From contig JAZDOK010000003.1 in the NCBI GenBank assembly GCA_043798715.1, positions 1 through 64,000 of the forward strand: DNA of 64,000 bases, given 5' to 3'. This document shows, in pieces, positions 24,688 to 33,308 of this stretch. The position numbers and the translations under genes are program-made. Under the pieces are notes generated by a model. That model was given only the letters and a program-made list of their open reading frames with translations, searched no databases and was not told where the DNA came from. The stretch's first letter is position 1; the number at the start of each line of letters is the position of its first letter. The DNA comes from JAZDOK01 sp043798715. GTDB taxonomy: Bacteria > Vulcanimicrobiota > JAZDOK01.

Positions 24688-27531
24688 ATGAAGGGGATTC
24701 GTTCCAAGCTAAACACGTTTATAGATATAGCCAGCTACAGCGCCGAGGTTCGGAATCTCGTCGCCATCCTCAACCGCCGGATCGAGCAGCCGGAGAGCGT
24801 CTCCATCCATATTCCCTCGCACCCGAGCGGCTTTTCGCGGGAAATCCACAAGAGGCGTCTTTCCATCGCCGAGGCCTACATCAGGATCATCCACGCCCTG
24901 GATTCCGACAAGTACGAAGAGCGCCTCAAGGCCCTTGAATCGCTCGTTCGCCAGTCTTTCCATGCCAAGACAGTCTCCATGCCGCTCAACACGGCCCGGG
25001 TGCAGGTGGCCCTCATGAAGGAGGCCGTCAAGAACGCGGACCACCGCCGTAAACAACTTGAGCTCATGATGGATTTCACCCGGGCCTCTTACGGACAGGA
25101 GACGGTCATCCGCGCTCTCCTCAGGGATCATAGTCTCATCGAGGTGCCGGAGACGGGGAAATCCCTCTCCGAAATGAACCTGGGGTGGGATGATCACGTC
25201 CACGACAATCTCTCGGAGGGGCGCAAGACACCGACCCAGGTGATGCTTGACGCCTTCATCAAGGGCATCTCCGGGGTGACCCTGGCCTACTACGACCTGG
25301 CCGACGAGGGGATCATCCGGGAGGCGATCCGGAGCGGAGAGATCCTGGGAATCCGGGTGCGAATCGGTATAGAGTTCAGCGTGGGGGTCAAGGGGGCCCG
25401 CCGCCACTATATGTACATCCCGGCCGGCTGCCTGACGGCGGAGAACTACATAGATTTCTTCGCCCGGCACAGGGAAAAACTCTCGCATTTCCTCCAGGGC
25501 CTGCACCGGAACGCCGAAAATCGCCACAAAACCATCGCCTCCATCTTCAGTAAATTTAACGAGACATACCTGGTCAACCTTAACGAGGGCTTCACGGATA
25601 TTGATTATCTCACCTTGAAGCCCCTCCAGTGGGAAGACCTTCAGGGTATCGTGCTTCACGGACAGGCCTCCCGCATGCACCTGGGGGAGCTGCTCTTCAA
25701 TAAATTCAAGCAGATCCTCCACAAACGGGTCCTCTACTACCGAACTCTCTACGAGGTGGCCCTCCAGAAGAAGGCGGGGGAGATCTCCCGCTGGGAGTTC
25801 GACATGGTCTCTTCCCGCTATGAGTCTGTCCGGAAGCAGTACGAAACTCTGACTTCCGAGTGCCTGAGGCGGCAATACTTTTCCGATAAAAGCATTGTGG
25901 ATTATGACTCCGCCTTCCGGGAGGAACAGGAAATTTTTCCGGCTCTCAGGGATTGCGGGGGCGAGCTGATCTACATTCATCCCCTCGAACGCGGACTCCC
26001 GACGGCGGCGGCCATGCTGATCCATAACGCCGCCTTCATCACCCATATCGAAACCTTTAACATGAGGGACAGCGTCCGTCGCAACCCGACGGATCTCAGG
26101 CTCCTCAGCAGTTTTGTAAGCCTTCTAAACGGAGGGAACTGCGTCGAAGTGAAACACTTCGTCGAAGAATGGAGCGTCCCGGGTTTATCTGACGGCGAAA
26201 TTCGTGACGCCTGCGCCAATTACGGGAAGAACCGTCTCCTCCCTCGCTGCGGAAGCGACTCCACCGGCCGGGATCCCCTCATACCCGGAATGGGATTCGT
26301 CGCCGTCGAGACCCTCCCGAGGCGGATGAGCGCCTCCTTCATGCGCCACCATATAGTTCTGCCCCAGCCTGTGGCCAACCTGATTTTGAGCCGAGGAGAG
26401 CCGGTGCCGGAGGGGTCGAAAAAATACGGCCCCATCGTCTCCATGGGGAAAAGCGGCGGGGAGCTTAAAAACCTGGTGGGCGACGAGGAAGAGGTGGTCT
26501 ATCTTTCCCCCATGCGCATCTGGAAACACCTAAACCCTGGGATCCGCAACTTCCTCAAGGTGATCTTCGGCTTCATTCCAGCCTTTTTAGGGGGTTCCTG
26601 GACGCCGAAAGGCTGGGACTACGGGCTGGGGTTGACCATTGTCGCCATCTGGTTCGGGATCACCTTTATCCGCAACGTAATTGTGGACCTCGTATCCGCC
26701 TCGGGCCTTGATCCCAAGGACTGGGCATGGAAAGACGTGGACATGGACAACGCCACCTCCTCCCTTTTCTGGACAGGCTTTTCGGTGCCCATTCTGACAT
26801 TCGTCAAGCTGGGCTTTGATTCCGCTTTCAAGGGCCTCCAGTTGTCACATATCGCGGTCTTCGAGATGCTGAAATATTTTTTCATCGCCTTCTTCAACGG
26901 CTCCTATATAATGTTTCACAACACCCTGCGGGGCTTCAACCCCAATGTTCGAAGCCGCAATTTCTTCCGGACGCTTCTATCCTGGCCCTTCGCCACTCTG
27001 TTCTCACCCGTCGGCGACTTATTGCAGATTCCGTCCATTGTTCAGTCCAAGTTCTGGTCGGATTTCGTGGCGGGGTTAATCGAGGGATCCGGAAAACTCT
27101 CAATCCGCATGAAGCTTCGCGAGCGAGACATAGGCGAACTACTGCCCGTGCTGGATTCCCAGGATCGCCAGGAGCGCATCACCTCCATGCTCGATGTCCT
27201 TTATATCTGGGCCAGGAGCCAGCGAGGAGAGTCCTCGCTCTATAACATTCTGACGGAGAAGCCAATAAATCGGAAGAAGTCTTCCGCCAAAGGTAATGGC
27301 GCACAGGGACAGGCTTTGAACGGCGCTCACTACCGGCGGCTTCTGCACGACCTCTTCACGGAGGAGGGAGCCATCGAGAACCTCAGCAAATTCATCCTGG
27401 TAAATTTCAGCGGCAAAGAGGCCATGCTGCTCTCCGGGGTGCTCGGGACGCATTACCTGCACTTTGTCAACTGGCTGGAGCGAATCGAAAAGAAGGCGGA
27501 AGGCTCCCCGAAAGCCGAGCCCGCCGTATAA
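24688..27531 (+). CDS. Large membrane protein of unknown function (947 residues)
   Basis: I do not recognise this gene. The first 600 residues are soluble-looking, mixed helix and strand, with many charged residues and no signal peptide. Noticeable stretches are GAPRHY-like GARRHYMYIPAGCL near 235, a helical coiled region near 340-410, and IYIHPLERGLPTAAAMLIH near 430-450. Residues about 617-745 hold four or so hydrophobic segments (VIFGFIPAFLGGSW, LGLTIVAIWFGITFI, LFWTGFSVPILTFVKLGF, FEMLKYFFIAFFNGSYIMF), followed by LLSWPFATLFSPVGDLL. The last 200 residues are soluble and helical. The gene stands alone between the phosphate genes and the Rrf2-Hcp operon. Coding is certain from length and composition. 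The layout loosely resembles large integral membrane proteins annotated as site-specific recombinase Gcr, but I would not assign that. Confidence 0.85.
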   Translation: MKGIRSKLNTFIDIASYSAEVRNLVAILNRRIEQPESVSIHIPSHPSGFSREIHKRRLSIAEAYIRIIHALDSDKYEERLKALESLVRQSFHAKTVSMPLNTARVQVALMKEAVKNADHRRKQLELMMDFTRASYGQETVIRALLRDHSLIEVPETGKSLSEMNLGWDDHVHDNLSEGRKTPTQVMLDAFIKGISGVTLAYYDLADEGIIREAIRSGEILGIRVRIGIEFSVGVKGARRHYMYIPAGCLTAENYIDFFARHREKLSHFLQGLHRNAENRHKTIASIFSKFNETYLVNLNEGFTDIDYLTLKPLQWEDLQGIVLHGQASRMHLGELLFNKFKQILHKRVLYYRTLYEVALQKKAGEISRWEFDMVSSRYESVRKQYETLTSECLRRQYFSDKSIVDYDSAFREEQEIFPALRDCGGELIYIHPLERGLPTAAAMLIHNAAFITHIETFNMRDSVRRNPTDLRLLSSFVSLLNGGNCVEVKHFVEEWSVPGLSDGEIRDACANYGKNRLLPRCGSDSTGRDPLIPGMGFVAVETLPRRMSASFMRHHIVLPQPVANLILSRGEPVPEGSKKYGPIVSMGKSGGELKNLVGDEEEVVYLSPMRIWKHLNPGIRNFLKVIFGFIPAFLGGSWTPKGWDYGLGLTIVAIWFGITFIRNVIVDLVSASGLDPKDWAWKDVDMDNATSSLFWTGFSVPILTFVKLGFDSAFKGLQLSHIAVFEMLKYFFIAFFNGSYIMFHNTLRGFNPNVRSRNFFRTLLSWPFATLFSPVGDLLQIPSIVQSKFWSDFVAGLIEGSGKLSIRMKLRERDIGELLPVLDSQDRQERITSMLDVLYIWARSQRGESSLYNILTEKPINRKKSSAKGNGAQGQALNGAHYRRLLHDLFTEEGAIENLSKFILVNFSGKEAMLLSGVLGTHYLHFVNWLERIEKKAEGSPKAEPAV

Positions 27532-27567
27532 AAAGCCTGCCCGATAGAAACATTCAAGACGATACGC

Positions 27568-27600
27568 TTGACAAAAACGCATTTAGGTACTATAATGCGT
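27568..27600 (+). promoter_or_regulatory. Consensus sigma70 promoter overlapped by a 7-bp inverted repeat
   Basis: TTGACA at 27568-27573 and TATAAT at 27591-27596 are separated by exactly 17 bases, a perfect housekeeping promoter. The inverted repeat ACGCATT ... AATGCGT (27577-27583 and 27594-27600) covers the spacer and the -10 box. AGGAGG follows, just before the Rrf2 start. A repressor bound there would block RNA polymerase, and the adjacent Rrf2 gene is the obvious candidate. Confidence 0.8.
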
Positions 27601-27615
27601 AAATAGGAGGTAAGC

Positions 27616-28023
27616 ATGTCGGAAATTGTTCACATATCGGAGGCCGCTTCCCTGGGCATCCACAGCCTGGCCCTCATGGCCGGAAAAAATAATGAGTATG
27701 TAACGGCCTCTCAAATTGCCGCGGAGCTGGGCGTCTCACGGAATCACCTCTCCAAGATCCTTATGAAACTGGCCCGCGAGGGCTTGGTTATCTCGCATAG
27801 GGGTCCCAGGGGCGGCTTTTCGCTGGCCAGGGATCCCGGAAAAATCTCTCTTTATGATGTATACACGGCGGTCGAAGGGCCGCTTCAGGGGGCGCACTGC
27901 CTCCTCCACCGGAAAAGATGCCCCTATTCTTCCTGTCTTCTGGGCGGAGTCATCGGTAAGGTCAACAGGGAAATAAAGGAAAACCTGTCATCAAAAAAGC
28001 TTTCAAGCGTCCGGGTGAAATAA
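27616..28023 (+). CDS. Rrf2-family transcriptional regulator
   Basis: A 135-residue regulator with the Rrf2 winged helix-turn-helix (ITASQIAAELGVSRNHLSKI-type pattern, then LVISHRGPRGGFSLAR). It has three cysteines, 95, 102 and 107 (GAHCLLHRKRCPYSSC), spaced C-x6-C-x4-C. These resemble the iron-sulfur ligands of NsrR and IscR, but the spacing is not identical to either. It is the first gene of an operon with a ferredoxin-like protein and Hcp, which deal with hydroxylamine or nitric oxide. A nitrosative-stress sensor that represses its own promoter is the likely role (inferred). Confidence 0.9.
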   Translation: MSEIVHISEAASLGIHSLALMAGKNNEYVTASQIAAELGVSRNHLSKILMKLAREGLVISHRGPRGGFSLARDPGKISLYDVYTAVEGPLQGAHCLLHRKRCPYSSCLLGGVIGKVNREIKENLSSKKLSSVRVK

Positions 28024-28044
28024 GAAGTGAAAGACGGGGAAATC

Positions 28045-28779
28045 ATGCAGAATGCGACAGTGAAGAGGGCAGTAATAAAAATCAACGAGGAACTCTGCAA
28101 CGGCTGCGGGCAGTGCGCCTCCGCCTGCCACGAGGGGGCCATTCGCATGGTCGGCGGGAAAGCCCGCCTGGTGAGCGCAAGCTATTGCGACGGCCTGGGG
28201 TCCTGCGTAGGAAAGTGCCCGGCGGGGGCGCTCACTCTCGAAGAGCGGGAAGCCGATGTTTTCACCCCGGAGGCGGCGGCCCCGCTCTCTCGCGGGATCG
28301 GGCCGGAGCAGGGGGCCCATTCGTGTCCGCATTCGGCGCCCCGTGTTCTTACAGGAGAGGCATTGCCCGTAAAAAAGCCCGGGGTTTCGTCTGCGGCTCC
28401 CTCCGCATTGCGCAACTGGCCGGTGCAGATTAGTCTCGTCCCGGAAAACGCTCCATACCTGGCGGGAGCCGACATCCTTATTTCGGCCGACTGCGTGCCT
28501 TTTTCGCTGTCCGGCTTTCACGAAGACCTGCTGGCGGGCAAGGTGCTCATGGTGGGCTGTCCCAAGCTGAACGATGCGGGCGAGTACCGGGATAAACTGG
28601 CGCGGATTTTTTTGTTGAACGATATTCGCTCAATAGAGGTGGCCTACATGGAGGTGCCCTGCTGCGGCGCTCTGGTGCGCCTGGTCGGGGAGGCCCTGCG
28701 TGCAGCCGGCAAAGCGATCCCGTGTACTCTCACGAAGATCTCCATCGAAGGGGAACTCCTGGAGAGGCGCGTTGTCTGA
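28045..28779 (+). CDS. 4Fe-4S ferredoxin-like protein linked to Hcp
   Basis: The N-terminal 65 residues carry two iron-sulfur motifs: CNGCGQCASACHEGA and YCDGLGSCVGKCPAGA. The second is the CDGLGxC variant found in proteins that travel with hybrid-cluster proteins. The remaining 180 residues include a Cys-containing domain (VLMVGCPKLNDAGEY, VAYMEVPCCGALVRL), so this is more than a simple electron carrier. It lies between Rrf2 and hcp on the same strand and probably supplies electrons to Hcp. I prefer ATG 28045. GTG 28027, which overlaps the Rrf2 end more closely, is the longer alternative. Confidence 0.85.
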   Translation: MQNATVKRAVIKINEELCNGCGQCASACHEGAIRMVGGKARLVSASYCDGLGSCVGKCPAGALTLEEREADVFTPEAAAPLSRGIGPEQGAHSCPHSAPRVLTGEALPVKKPGVSSAAPSALRNWPVQISLVPENAPYLAGADILISADCVPFSLSGFHEDLLAGKVLMVGCPKLNDAGEYRDKLARIFLLNDIRSIEVAYMEVPCCGALVRLVGEALRAAGKAIPCTLTKISIEGELLERRVV

Positions 28780-28813
28780 GTTTATTTAAAAGATAGTAAA
28801 AGGAGGTAGAAAA

Positions 28814-30469
28814 ATGTTTTGTTTTCAGTGTGAGCAGACGGCCCAGGGAAGCGGGTGCACCGTGGCGGGAGTCTGCGGAAAGTCGCCGGAGGCCGCCTTC
28901 CTTCAGGATGCCCTTCTCTATGCGGTCAAGGGGATCTCCATGTACGCCGCCCGGGCGGGGAAAGCGGGAATGAGGAATAGGGAAACGGACGTTTTTGTCA
29001 TAGAGGCCCTGTTTTCAACTATAACCAACGTCAACTTCGACCCGGAGGCATTAAGGGGACGGATCATCACGGCCGGGCAGATGAAGGAAAAGGCGCGTCT
29101 TCTTTATGAAGAGGCCCTGAAAAAAGAGGGCCGGACGCCCGAGGCCCTGCCGGAGCCGGCTTCCTGGATAGTTCCACAGACGATGGAAGAGCTTCTGGAG
29201 AAGGGTAAGGCGGTCAATGCCGCCACCCGCTTCCCGGCTCTGGGGGAGGCGATTGCGGGCCTTCAGGAAATGGTTCTCTACGGTCTCAAGGGAATGGCCG
29301 CCTATGCCGATCACGCCCAGATTCTCGGGGTCGAGGACGAAGGAGTCTATCTGTTCTTCCACCAAGCCTTAAGCCGCCTGGCGGAAAATCCCTCTTCGGC
29401 CGACGAACTTCTGGGCCTGGCCCTCAGGGTGGGCGAGATGAACATCCGCGTCATGGAACTCCTGGATCGGGCCAACACCGGCGCCTACGGGGCCCCTGTG
29501 CCCACGGCGGTCCGCATCACCCCGCGCAGTGGCAAGGCCATCCTGGTGTCCGGCCACGACCTTAAGGATCTCGAGGAGCTTCTCAAGCAGACGGAGGGAC
29601 GCGGAATAAACGTCTACACCCACGGGGAGATGCTCCCGGCGCACGGCTACCCGGCCCTCAAAAAGTATTCTCACCTGGCGGGAAACTACGGGAGCGCCTG
29701 GCAGAATCAAAGAGAGGAGTTCGACCGCTTCCCGGGGTCCATCCTCATGACCACCAACTGCATCCAGAAGCCGAAAAATTCCTATATGGGAAGGATCTTC
29801 ACTTGCGGCCTGGTGCGCTATCCCGGCGTCACCCACATCGAAAATCGCAATTTCAAGCAGGTCATCGAGGCCGCCCTTCAGGCGGAGGGCTTCCCGCAGG
29901 ATGAGGCCGAAAAGACCATCCTGGTGGGCTTCGGGCACGGGGCGGTCCTGGGAGTGGCCGATAAGGTGGTCGAGGCCGTTAAGTCCGGAGCCATCAGGCA
30001 CTTCTTCCTCATCGGGGGCTGTGACGGGGCCAAGCCCGGGAGAAATTACTACACGGAGTTCGCGCAGATGGTGCCGAAGGATTCCGTGATCCTGACATTG
30101 GCCTGCGGTAAATACCGCTTCAACACTATGGATTTCGGGACCATCGGAGGGCTTCCCAGGCTCCTGGACATAGGCCAGTGCAACGACGCCTACTCGGCCA
30201 TAAAGATTGCCTCCGCCTTGGCCGGGGTCTTCCATACCGATGTCAACGGCCTTCCGCTTTCGCTTATCCTCTCCTGGTACGAGCAGAAGGCGGTGGTCAT
30301 CCTGCTCTCCCTGCTGTCGCTGGGCATCAAAAATATCCGTCTGGGGCCGAGCCTGCCCGCCTTCATCAAGCCGGCGGTCTATGAAATTCTCAGAGAAAAG
30401 TTCAACATAATGCCCATCAGCACGCCTAAGGAGGACCTGGAGGCCATTCTTAATCCATCAGCCGCCTGA
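28814..30469 (+). CDS. hcp: Hydroxylamine reductase / hybrid-cluster protein
   Basis: Hcp contains a hybrid 4Fe-2S-2O cluster and acts on hydroxylamine or nitric oxide in anaerobes. The 551-residue protein starts with the proximal cluster ligands Cys3, Cys6, Cys15 and Cys21 (CFQCEQTAQGSGC), the pattern of strict-anaerobe Hcps. It has the later conserved motifs YTHGEMLPAHGYP, NCIQKPKNSY, GGCDGAKPGRNYYTEFA and DIGQCNDAYSA. Length is standard. AGGAGG precedes the ATG. It is the third gene of the Rrf2 operon and is followed by a bidirectional terminator. Confidence 0.95.
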   Translation: MFCFQCEQTAQGSGCTVAGVCGKSPEAAFLQDALLYAVKGISMYAARAGKAGMRNRETDVFVIEALFSTITNVNFDPEALRGRIITAGQMKEKARLLYEEALKKEGRTPEALPEPASWIVPQTMEELLEKGKAVNAATRFPALGEAIAGLQEMVLYGLKGMAAYADHAQILGVEDEGVYLFFHQALSRLAENPSSADELLGLALRVGEMNIRVMELLDRANTGAYGAPVPTAVRITPRSGKAILVSGHDLKDLEELLKQTEGRGINVYTHGEMLPAHGYPALKKYSHLAGNYGSAWQNQREEFDRFPGSILMTTNCIQKPKNSYMGRIFTCGLVRYPGVTHIENRNFKQVIEAALQAEGFPQDEAEKTILVGFGHGAVLGVADKVVEAVKSGAIRHFFLIGGCDGAKPGRNYYTEFAQMVPKDSVILTLACGKYRFNTMDFGTIGGLPRLLDIGQCNDAYSAIKIASALAGVFHTDVNGLPLSLILSWYEQKAVVILLSLLSLGIKNIRLGPSLPAFIKPAVYEILREKFNIMPISTPKEDLEAILNPSAA

Positions 30470-30491
30470 GGCAGCAGACAAAATGACGCTT

Positions 30492-30530
30492 AAAAGAAAA
30501 GGGGGGGAATTATCCCCCTCTTTCTTCTTT
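30492..30530. terminator. Bidirectional intrinsic terminator between hcp and purB
   Basis: AAAAGGGGGGG, AATTAT and CCCCCTCTTTCTT form a hairpin with a GGGGG/CCCCC stem (30501-30518), flanked by A-rich sequence on the left and T-rich on the right. It sits between two convergent genes and can work on both strands. Confidence 0.75.
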
Positions 30531-30562
30531 CTGCGTAATCTGTGAAATCTGCGGTTTCATTT
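30530..30562. repeat. Dispersed repeat, CTGCGTAATCTGTGAAATCTGCGG family
   Basis: CTGCGTAATCTGTGAAATCT followed by GCGGTTTC lies after the terminator. Related sequence on the opposite strand lies at 56389-56458, and a short piece (AAATCTGCGGTTTCA) at about 55792-55806. It has no coding role and is likely one of many genomic copies. Confidence 0.55.
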
Positions 30563-30619
30563 CCCCTGTCTCTGAATCTTCCGTATATTTTTCCCTGCTC
30601 TGCGTCCTTTAATCTCCCG

Positions 30620-31912
30620 CTATTTTCCGAAGCGGCTGAAGATCTCGTCCACGTGAGTAATAAAGAATGACTCGTCGAAAATGGCGGAAAGCTCCTTTTC
30701 ATCCAGGAGACCGGTGAAGCGTCCATCCGCCGAGACGACGTCCTTCATGTCTTTATTGAGCTGAGATGCCTTTCCTGAAGTCTCCTGAACCAGGCGGTAG
30801 GCATCCTCGCGGCTTAAACCTTTTTTAATCAGGGCCAGCATCAGGGGTTGAGAGAAGACCAGCCCTCCTCCGGCCTTGAGGTTTGCCTTCATTTTTTCCT
30901 TATTGACCTTCAGGTTTTCCAGAATAAAGAGGAGCTTTTTAAGAATATAATCCGTCAGGATGCTGCTGTCCGGGAGGACGATCCGCTCCACGGAGGAGTG
31001 GGTGATGTCTCTTTCATGCCAGAGGGCCATGTTTTCCAGGCCGGCCAGGGCATTTCCACGAATGACCCGGGATAGGCCGCAGAGCTGCTCCGAGACGATG
31101 GGATTTTTCTTGTGGGGCATGGCCGAGGATCCCTTCTGTCCGCTTACAAAGGATTCTTCAACCTCCCCTACCTCCGTCCGCTGTAGGTGGCGGATCTCGA
31201 GGGCTATTTTTTCCACGGTCCCCGCGATTAAGGCCAGGGTCGTCAGGTAGTGGGCGTGGCGGTCCCGCTGGAGGATCTGGCTTGAGAGAAGGGCTGGGGT
31301 CAGCCCCAGGCTTTCGCAGACATGCTTTTCAATGAACGGCGGCACGGTCGCATAGGTGCCCACCGCGCCGGAAATTTTTCCAACGCTGACGGAGGCGCGG
31401 GCCGCCGAGAGGCGCTCTTTCTGCCGCTCGACCTCGCTTTGCCAGATCAGGAGCTTGAGGCCCCAGGTGGTGGGCTCCGCGTGCATCCCGTGGGTCCTGC
31501 CGGCCATGAGCGTCCTTTTATGGAGGACGGCCTGCTTAAGAAGAAGGGAGGAGAGCTCTTCCAGGTCTTTCAGGAGAAGGTCCGCTGAGTCGCGGAGGAG
31601 GAGGGAAAGGGCGGTATCCTCCACGTCGTAGGAGGTGACGCCGAAGTGCAGGTATTTACCTGCTTCTCCGACGTTCTCCGAGACGTTCTGAACGAAGGCC
31701 GCCAGGTCGTGGCGGGTCGTCTCCTCGATTTCCAGGATTCGCTCGACTCTGAAAGAGGCCTTCTTCCTGATTCCGGCGGCGGCCTCAGGCGGGAACTGCC
31801 CCAGGCGCGCCCAGCCCTCGCAGATGAGGATTTCCACCTCGAGCCATTTCTGAAATTTGTTTTCCTGGGACCAGATGGCCCCCATTTTAGGCAGGGTGTA
31901 GCGTGCGATCAT
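30620..31912 (-). CDS. purB: Adenylosuccinate lyase
   Basis: Catalyses two steps of purine synthesis: release of fumarate from SAICAR and from adenylosuccinate. The roughly 430-residue protein has the fumarase/aspartase superfamily signature GSSAMPHKKNPI with the catalytic serine loop, TRHDLAAFVQ near the start, RTHGMHAEPTTWG, and the C-terminal C-domain. I place the start at the ATG 31910-31912, because AGGAGG lies eight bases upstream, rather than 11 codons earlier. It stands alone on the minus strand between hcp and the polysaccharide cluster. Confidence 0.95.
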   Translation of the reverse strand: MIARYTLPKMGAIWSQENKFQKWLEVEILICEGWARLGQFPPEAAAGIRKKASFRVERILEIEETTRHDLAAFVQNVSENVGEAGKYLHFGVTSYDVEDTALSLLLRDSADLLLKDLEELSSLLLKQAVLHKRTLMAGRTHGMHAEPTTWGLKLLIWQSEVERQKERLSAARASVSVGKISGAVGTYATVPPFIEKHVCESLGLTPALLSSQILQRDRHAHYLTTLALIAGTVEKIALEIRHLQRTEVGEVEESFVSGQKGSSAMPHKKNPIVSEQLCGLSRVIRGNALAGLENMALWHERDITHSSVERIVLPDSSILTDYILKKLLFILENLKVNKEKMKANLKAGGGLVFSQPLMLALIKKGLSREDAYRLVQETSGKASQLNKDMKDVVSADGRFTGLLDEKELSAIFDESFFITHVDEIFSRFGK

Positions 31913-32064
31913 GGCGTTATCCTCCTGTGCCGTATCATTTCTCACTGTAACGGAAAATACCTGCGTTTACGAACGAATTGACCTCATTAGTTAGGATAGT
32001 TTGTAAAGGGAAACGTGTTTGCGTCGGCGAAAAAGAGAGCACAGTTTTTAAAGGGGGGTATAGC

Positions 32065-32823
32065 ATGAAAGGTGTAATCCTGGCGGGGGGCCTGGGAAGC
32101 AGACTCTTCCCACTTACTTTAGTTACGAACAAGCACCTGTTGCCCATATACAACAAGCCGATGATTTTTTATCCGCTGAAGGCCCTCGTCCGGGCGGGGA
32201 TAGAGGAAGTCATGATTGTGACCGGGGGAAACAGCGCCGGGGACTTTCTCAGGCTCCTGGGTAACGGGGCCGATTTCGGCCTCAAGAGTATCAACTACGC
32301 CTATCAAAAGGGAGAAGGCGGGATTGCCGAAGCGCTGGGTTTGGCGAGGCACTTTCTTGAGGGGGAGCGGTCGGTCGTCATCCTCGGTGATAATGTCTTC
32401 GAGGAAGACATCCTCCCTTTTGTGGAAAAGTTTAGAAATCAGAAAAGCGGGGCCAAGGTTCTTCTTAAAGAAGTGGCGGATCCGGAACGTTTCGGGGTGG
32501 CCGAACTTGATGGGGAGAGGATCGTCGGCATCGAGGAAAAACCGAAGGCTCCCAAGAGCCGGTATGCGGTTACGGGCGTTTATATGTACGACGAGGAAGT
32601 CTTTAACATCATCGAGACCCTGCGTCCCTCCGGCCGCGGAGAGATGGAAATCACGGATGTGAACAACGCTTACATCGCCAAAGGAAACCTGACTTATGAC
32701 CTCCTTCAGGGATGGTGGACCGACGCCGGCACTTTTAATTCGCTTCTCAGGGCCAATATATTGATTGCGCAAAAGCATGATGTCAGGTGGGATGTTCTTC
32801 CTGCCAAGGGGAAGGAACAATGA
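32065..32823 (+). CDS. rfbA: Glucose-1-phosphate thymidylyltransferase (RmlA-type)
   Basis: Activates glucose-1-phosphate to dTDP-glucose, the first step to dTDP-rhamnose and related sugars. The 252-residue protein has the nucleotidyltransferase signature KGVILAGGLGSRLFPLT, the PMIFYPLKALVRAGI helix, GDNVFEEDI, VADPERFGVAELD and EKPKAPKSRYAVTGVYMYD. It is about 40 residues shorter than classical RmlA, as in several short relatives. AAGGGGGG precedes the ATG. The stop overlaps the next gene (ATGA). It opens the surface-polysaccharide cluster. Confidence 0.88.
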   Translation: MKGVILAGGLGSRLFPLTLVTNKHLLPIYNKPMIFYPLKALVRAGIEEVMIVTGGNSAGDFLRLLGNGADFGLKSINYAYQKGEGGIAEALGLARHFLEGERSVVILGDNVFEEDILPFVEKFRNQKSGAKVLLKEVADPERFGVAELDGERIVGIEEKPKAPKSRYAVTGVYMYDEEVFNIIETLRPSGRGEMEITDVNNAYIAKGNLTYDLLQGWWTDAGTFNSLLRANILIAQKHDVRWDVLPAKGKEQ

Positions 32824-33299
32824 TCCGGGGCGTAGCGGTAAAACATCTGAAGTGTATTCCCGACGACCGGGGTTTTCTCATGGAGATGCTTCGCTGCGAC
32901 GACGGGATTTACGCGGGTTTCGGCCAGGTCTATCTCACCGGCTGCAAAATGGGCGTGGTCAAGGGCTGGCACTACCACAAAATGCAGACGGACCATTTTG
33001 TTTGTGTCCAGGGCAGAGCCCTGGTTGTTTTGTATGATACGAGGCGGGATTCCGAGACGTATGGAACAGTCGAGGAATACGTAATGGAGGCGCCTCCTCA
33101 TTCCGAGCGGCCTCCGTTTCTGCTTAAAATCCCCCCCTATGTGCTTCATGGCTTTACGGCTCTTGAAGGAGACGAGGCGCGGATTATAAACATTCCAACC
33201 CTTCCCTATAATTATAAGGAGCCGGATGAATTCAGAATGTCCTGGGACGACAAGGAGATACCCTATTCCTGGCCTCCTTATGTAAAGAGGGGCGGGTAA
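32820..33299 (+). CDS. dTDP-4-dehydrorhamnose 3,5-epimerase-like protein
   Basis: A 159-residue cupin of the RmlC family. It shows VVKGWHYHKMQTDHFVCVQG (catalytic His region of RmlC), VVLYDTRRDSETYG, and LLKIPPYVLHGFTAL, the conserved P-x-G-x-x-H/G-F segment. It is shorter than canonical RmlC (about 185), so it could be a related 3-epimerase or isomerase acting on dTDP-4-keto-6-deoxyglucose. The start overlaps rfbA. Together with rfbA it forms a two-gene unit; rfbB and rfbD are 12 kb away. Confidence 0.75.
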   Translation: MIRGVAVKHLKCIPDDRGFLMEMLRCDDGIYAGFGQVYLTGCKMGVVKGWHYHKMQTDHFVCVQGRALVVLYDTRRDSETYGTVEEYVMEAPPHSERPPFLLKIPPYVLHGFTALEGDEARIINIPTLPYNYKEPDEFRMSWDDKEIPYSWPPYVKRGG

Positions 33300-33308
33300 G
33301 CTTTCGCC

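Noticed and set aside
24709..26046. A 445-codon minus-strand frame opposite the 947-residue membrane protein gene
   Set aside because: The composition is poor (many Asp/His/Val in repeats) with no start signal; it is antisense to a longer, better frame.
31975..32064. A promoter (TTGACC with a distant AT-rich -10) before rfbA
   Set aside because: The -10 box is not convincing at the right distance, so I do not call it.
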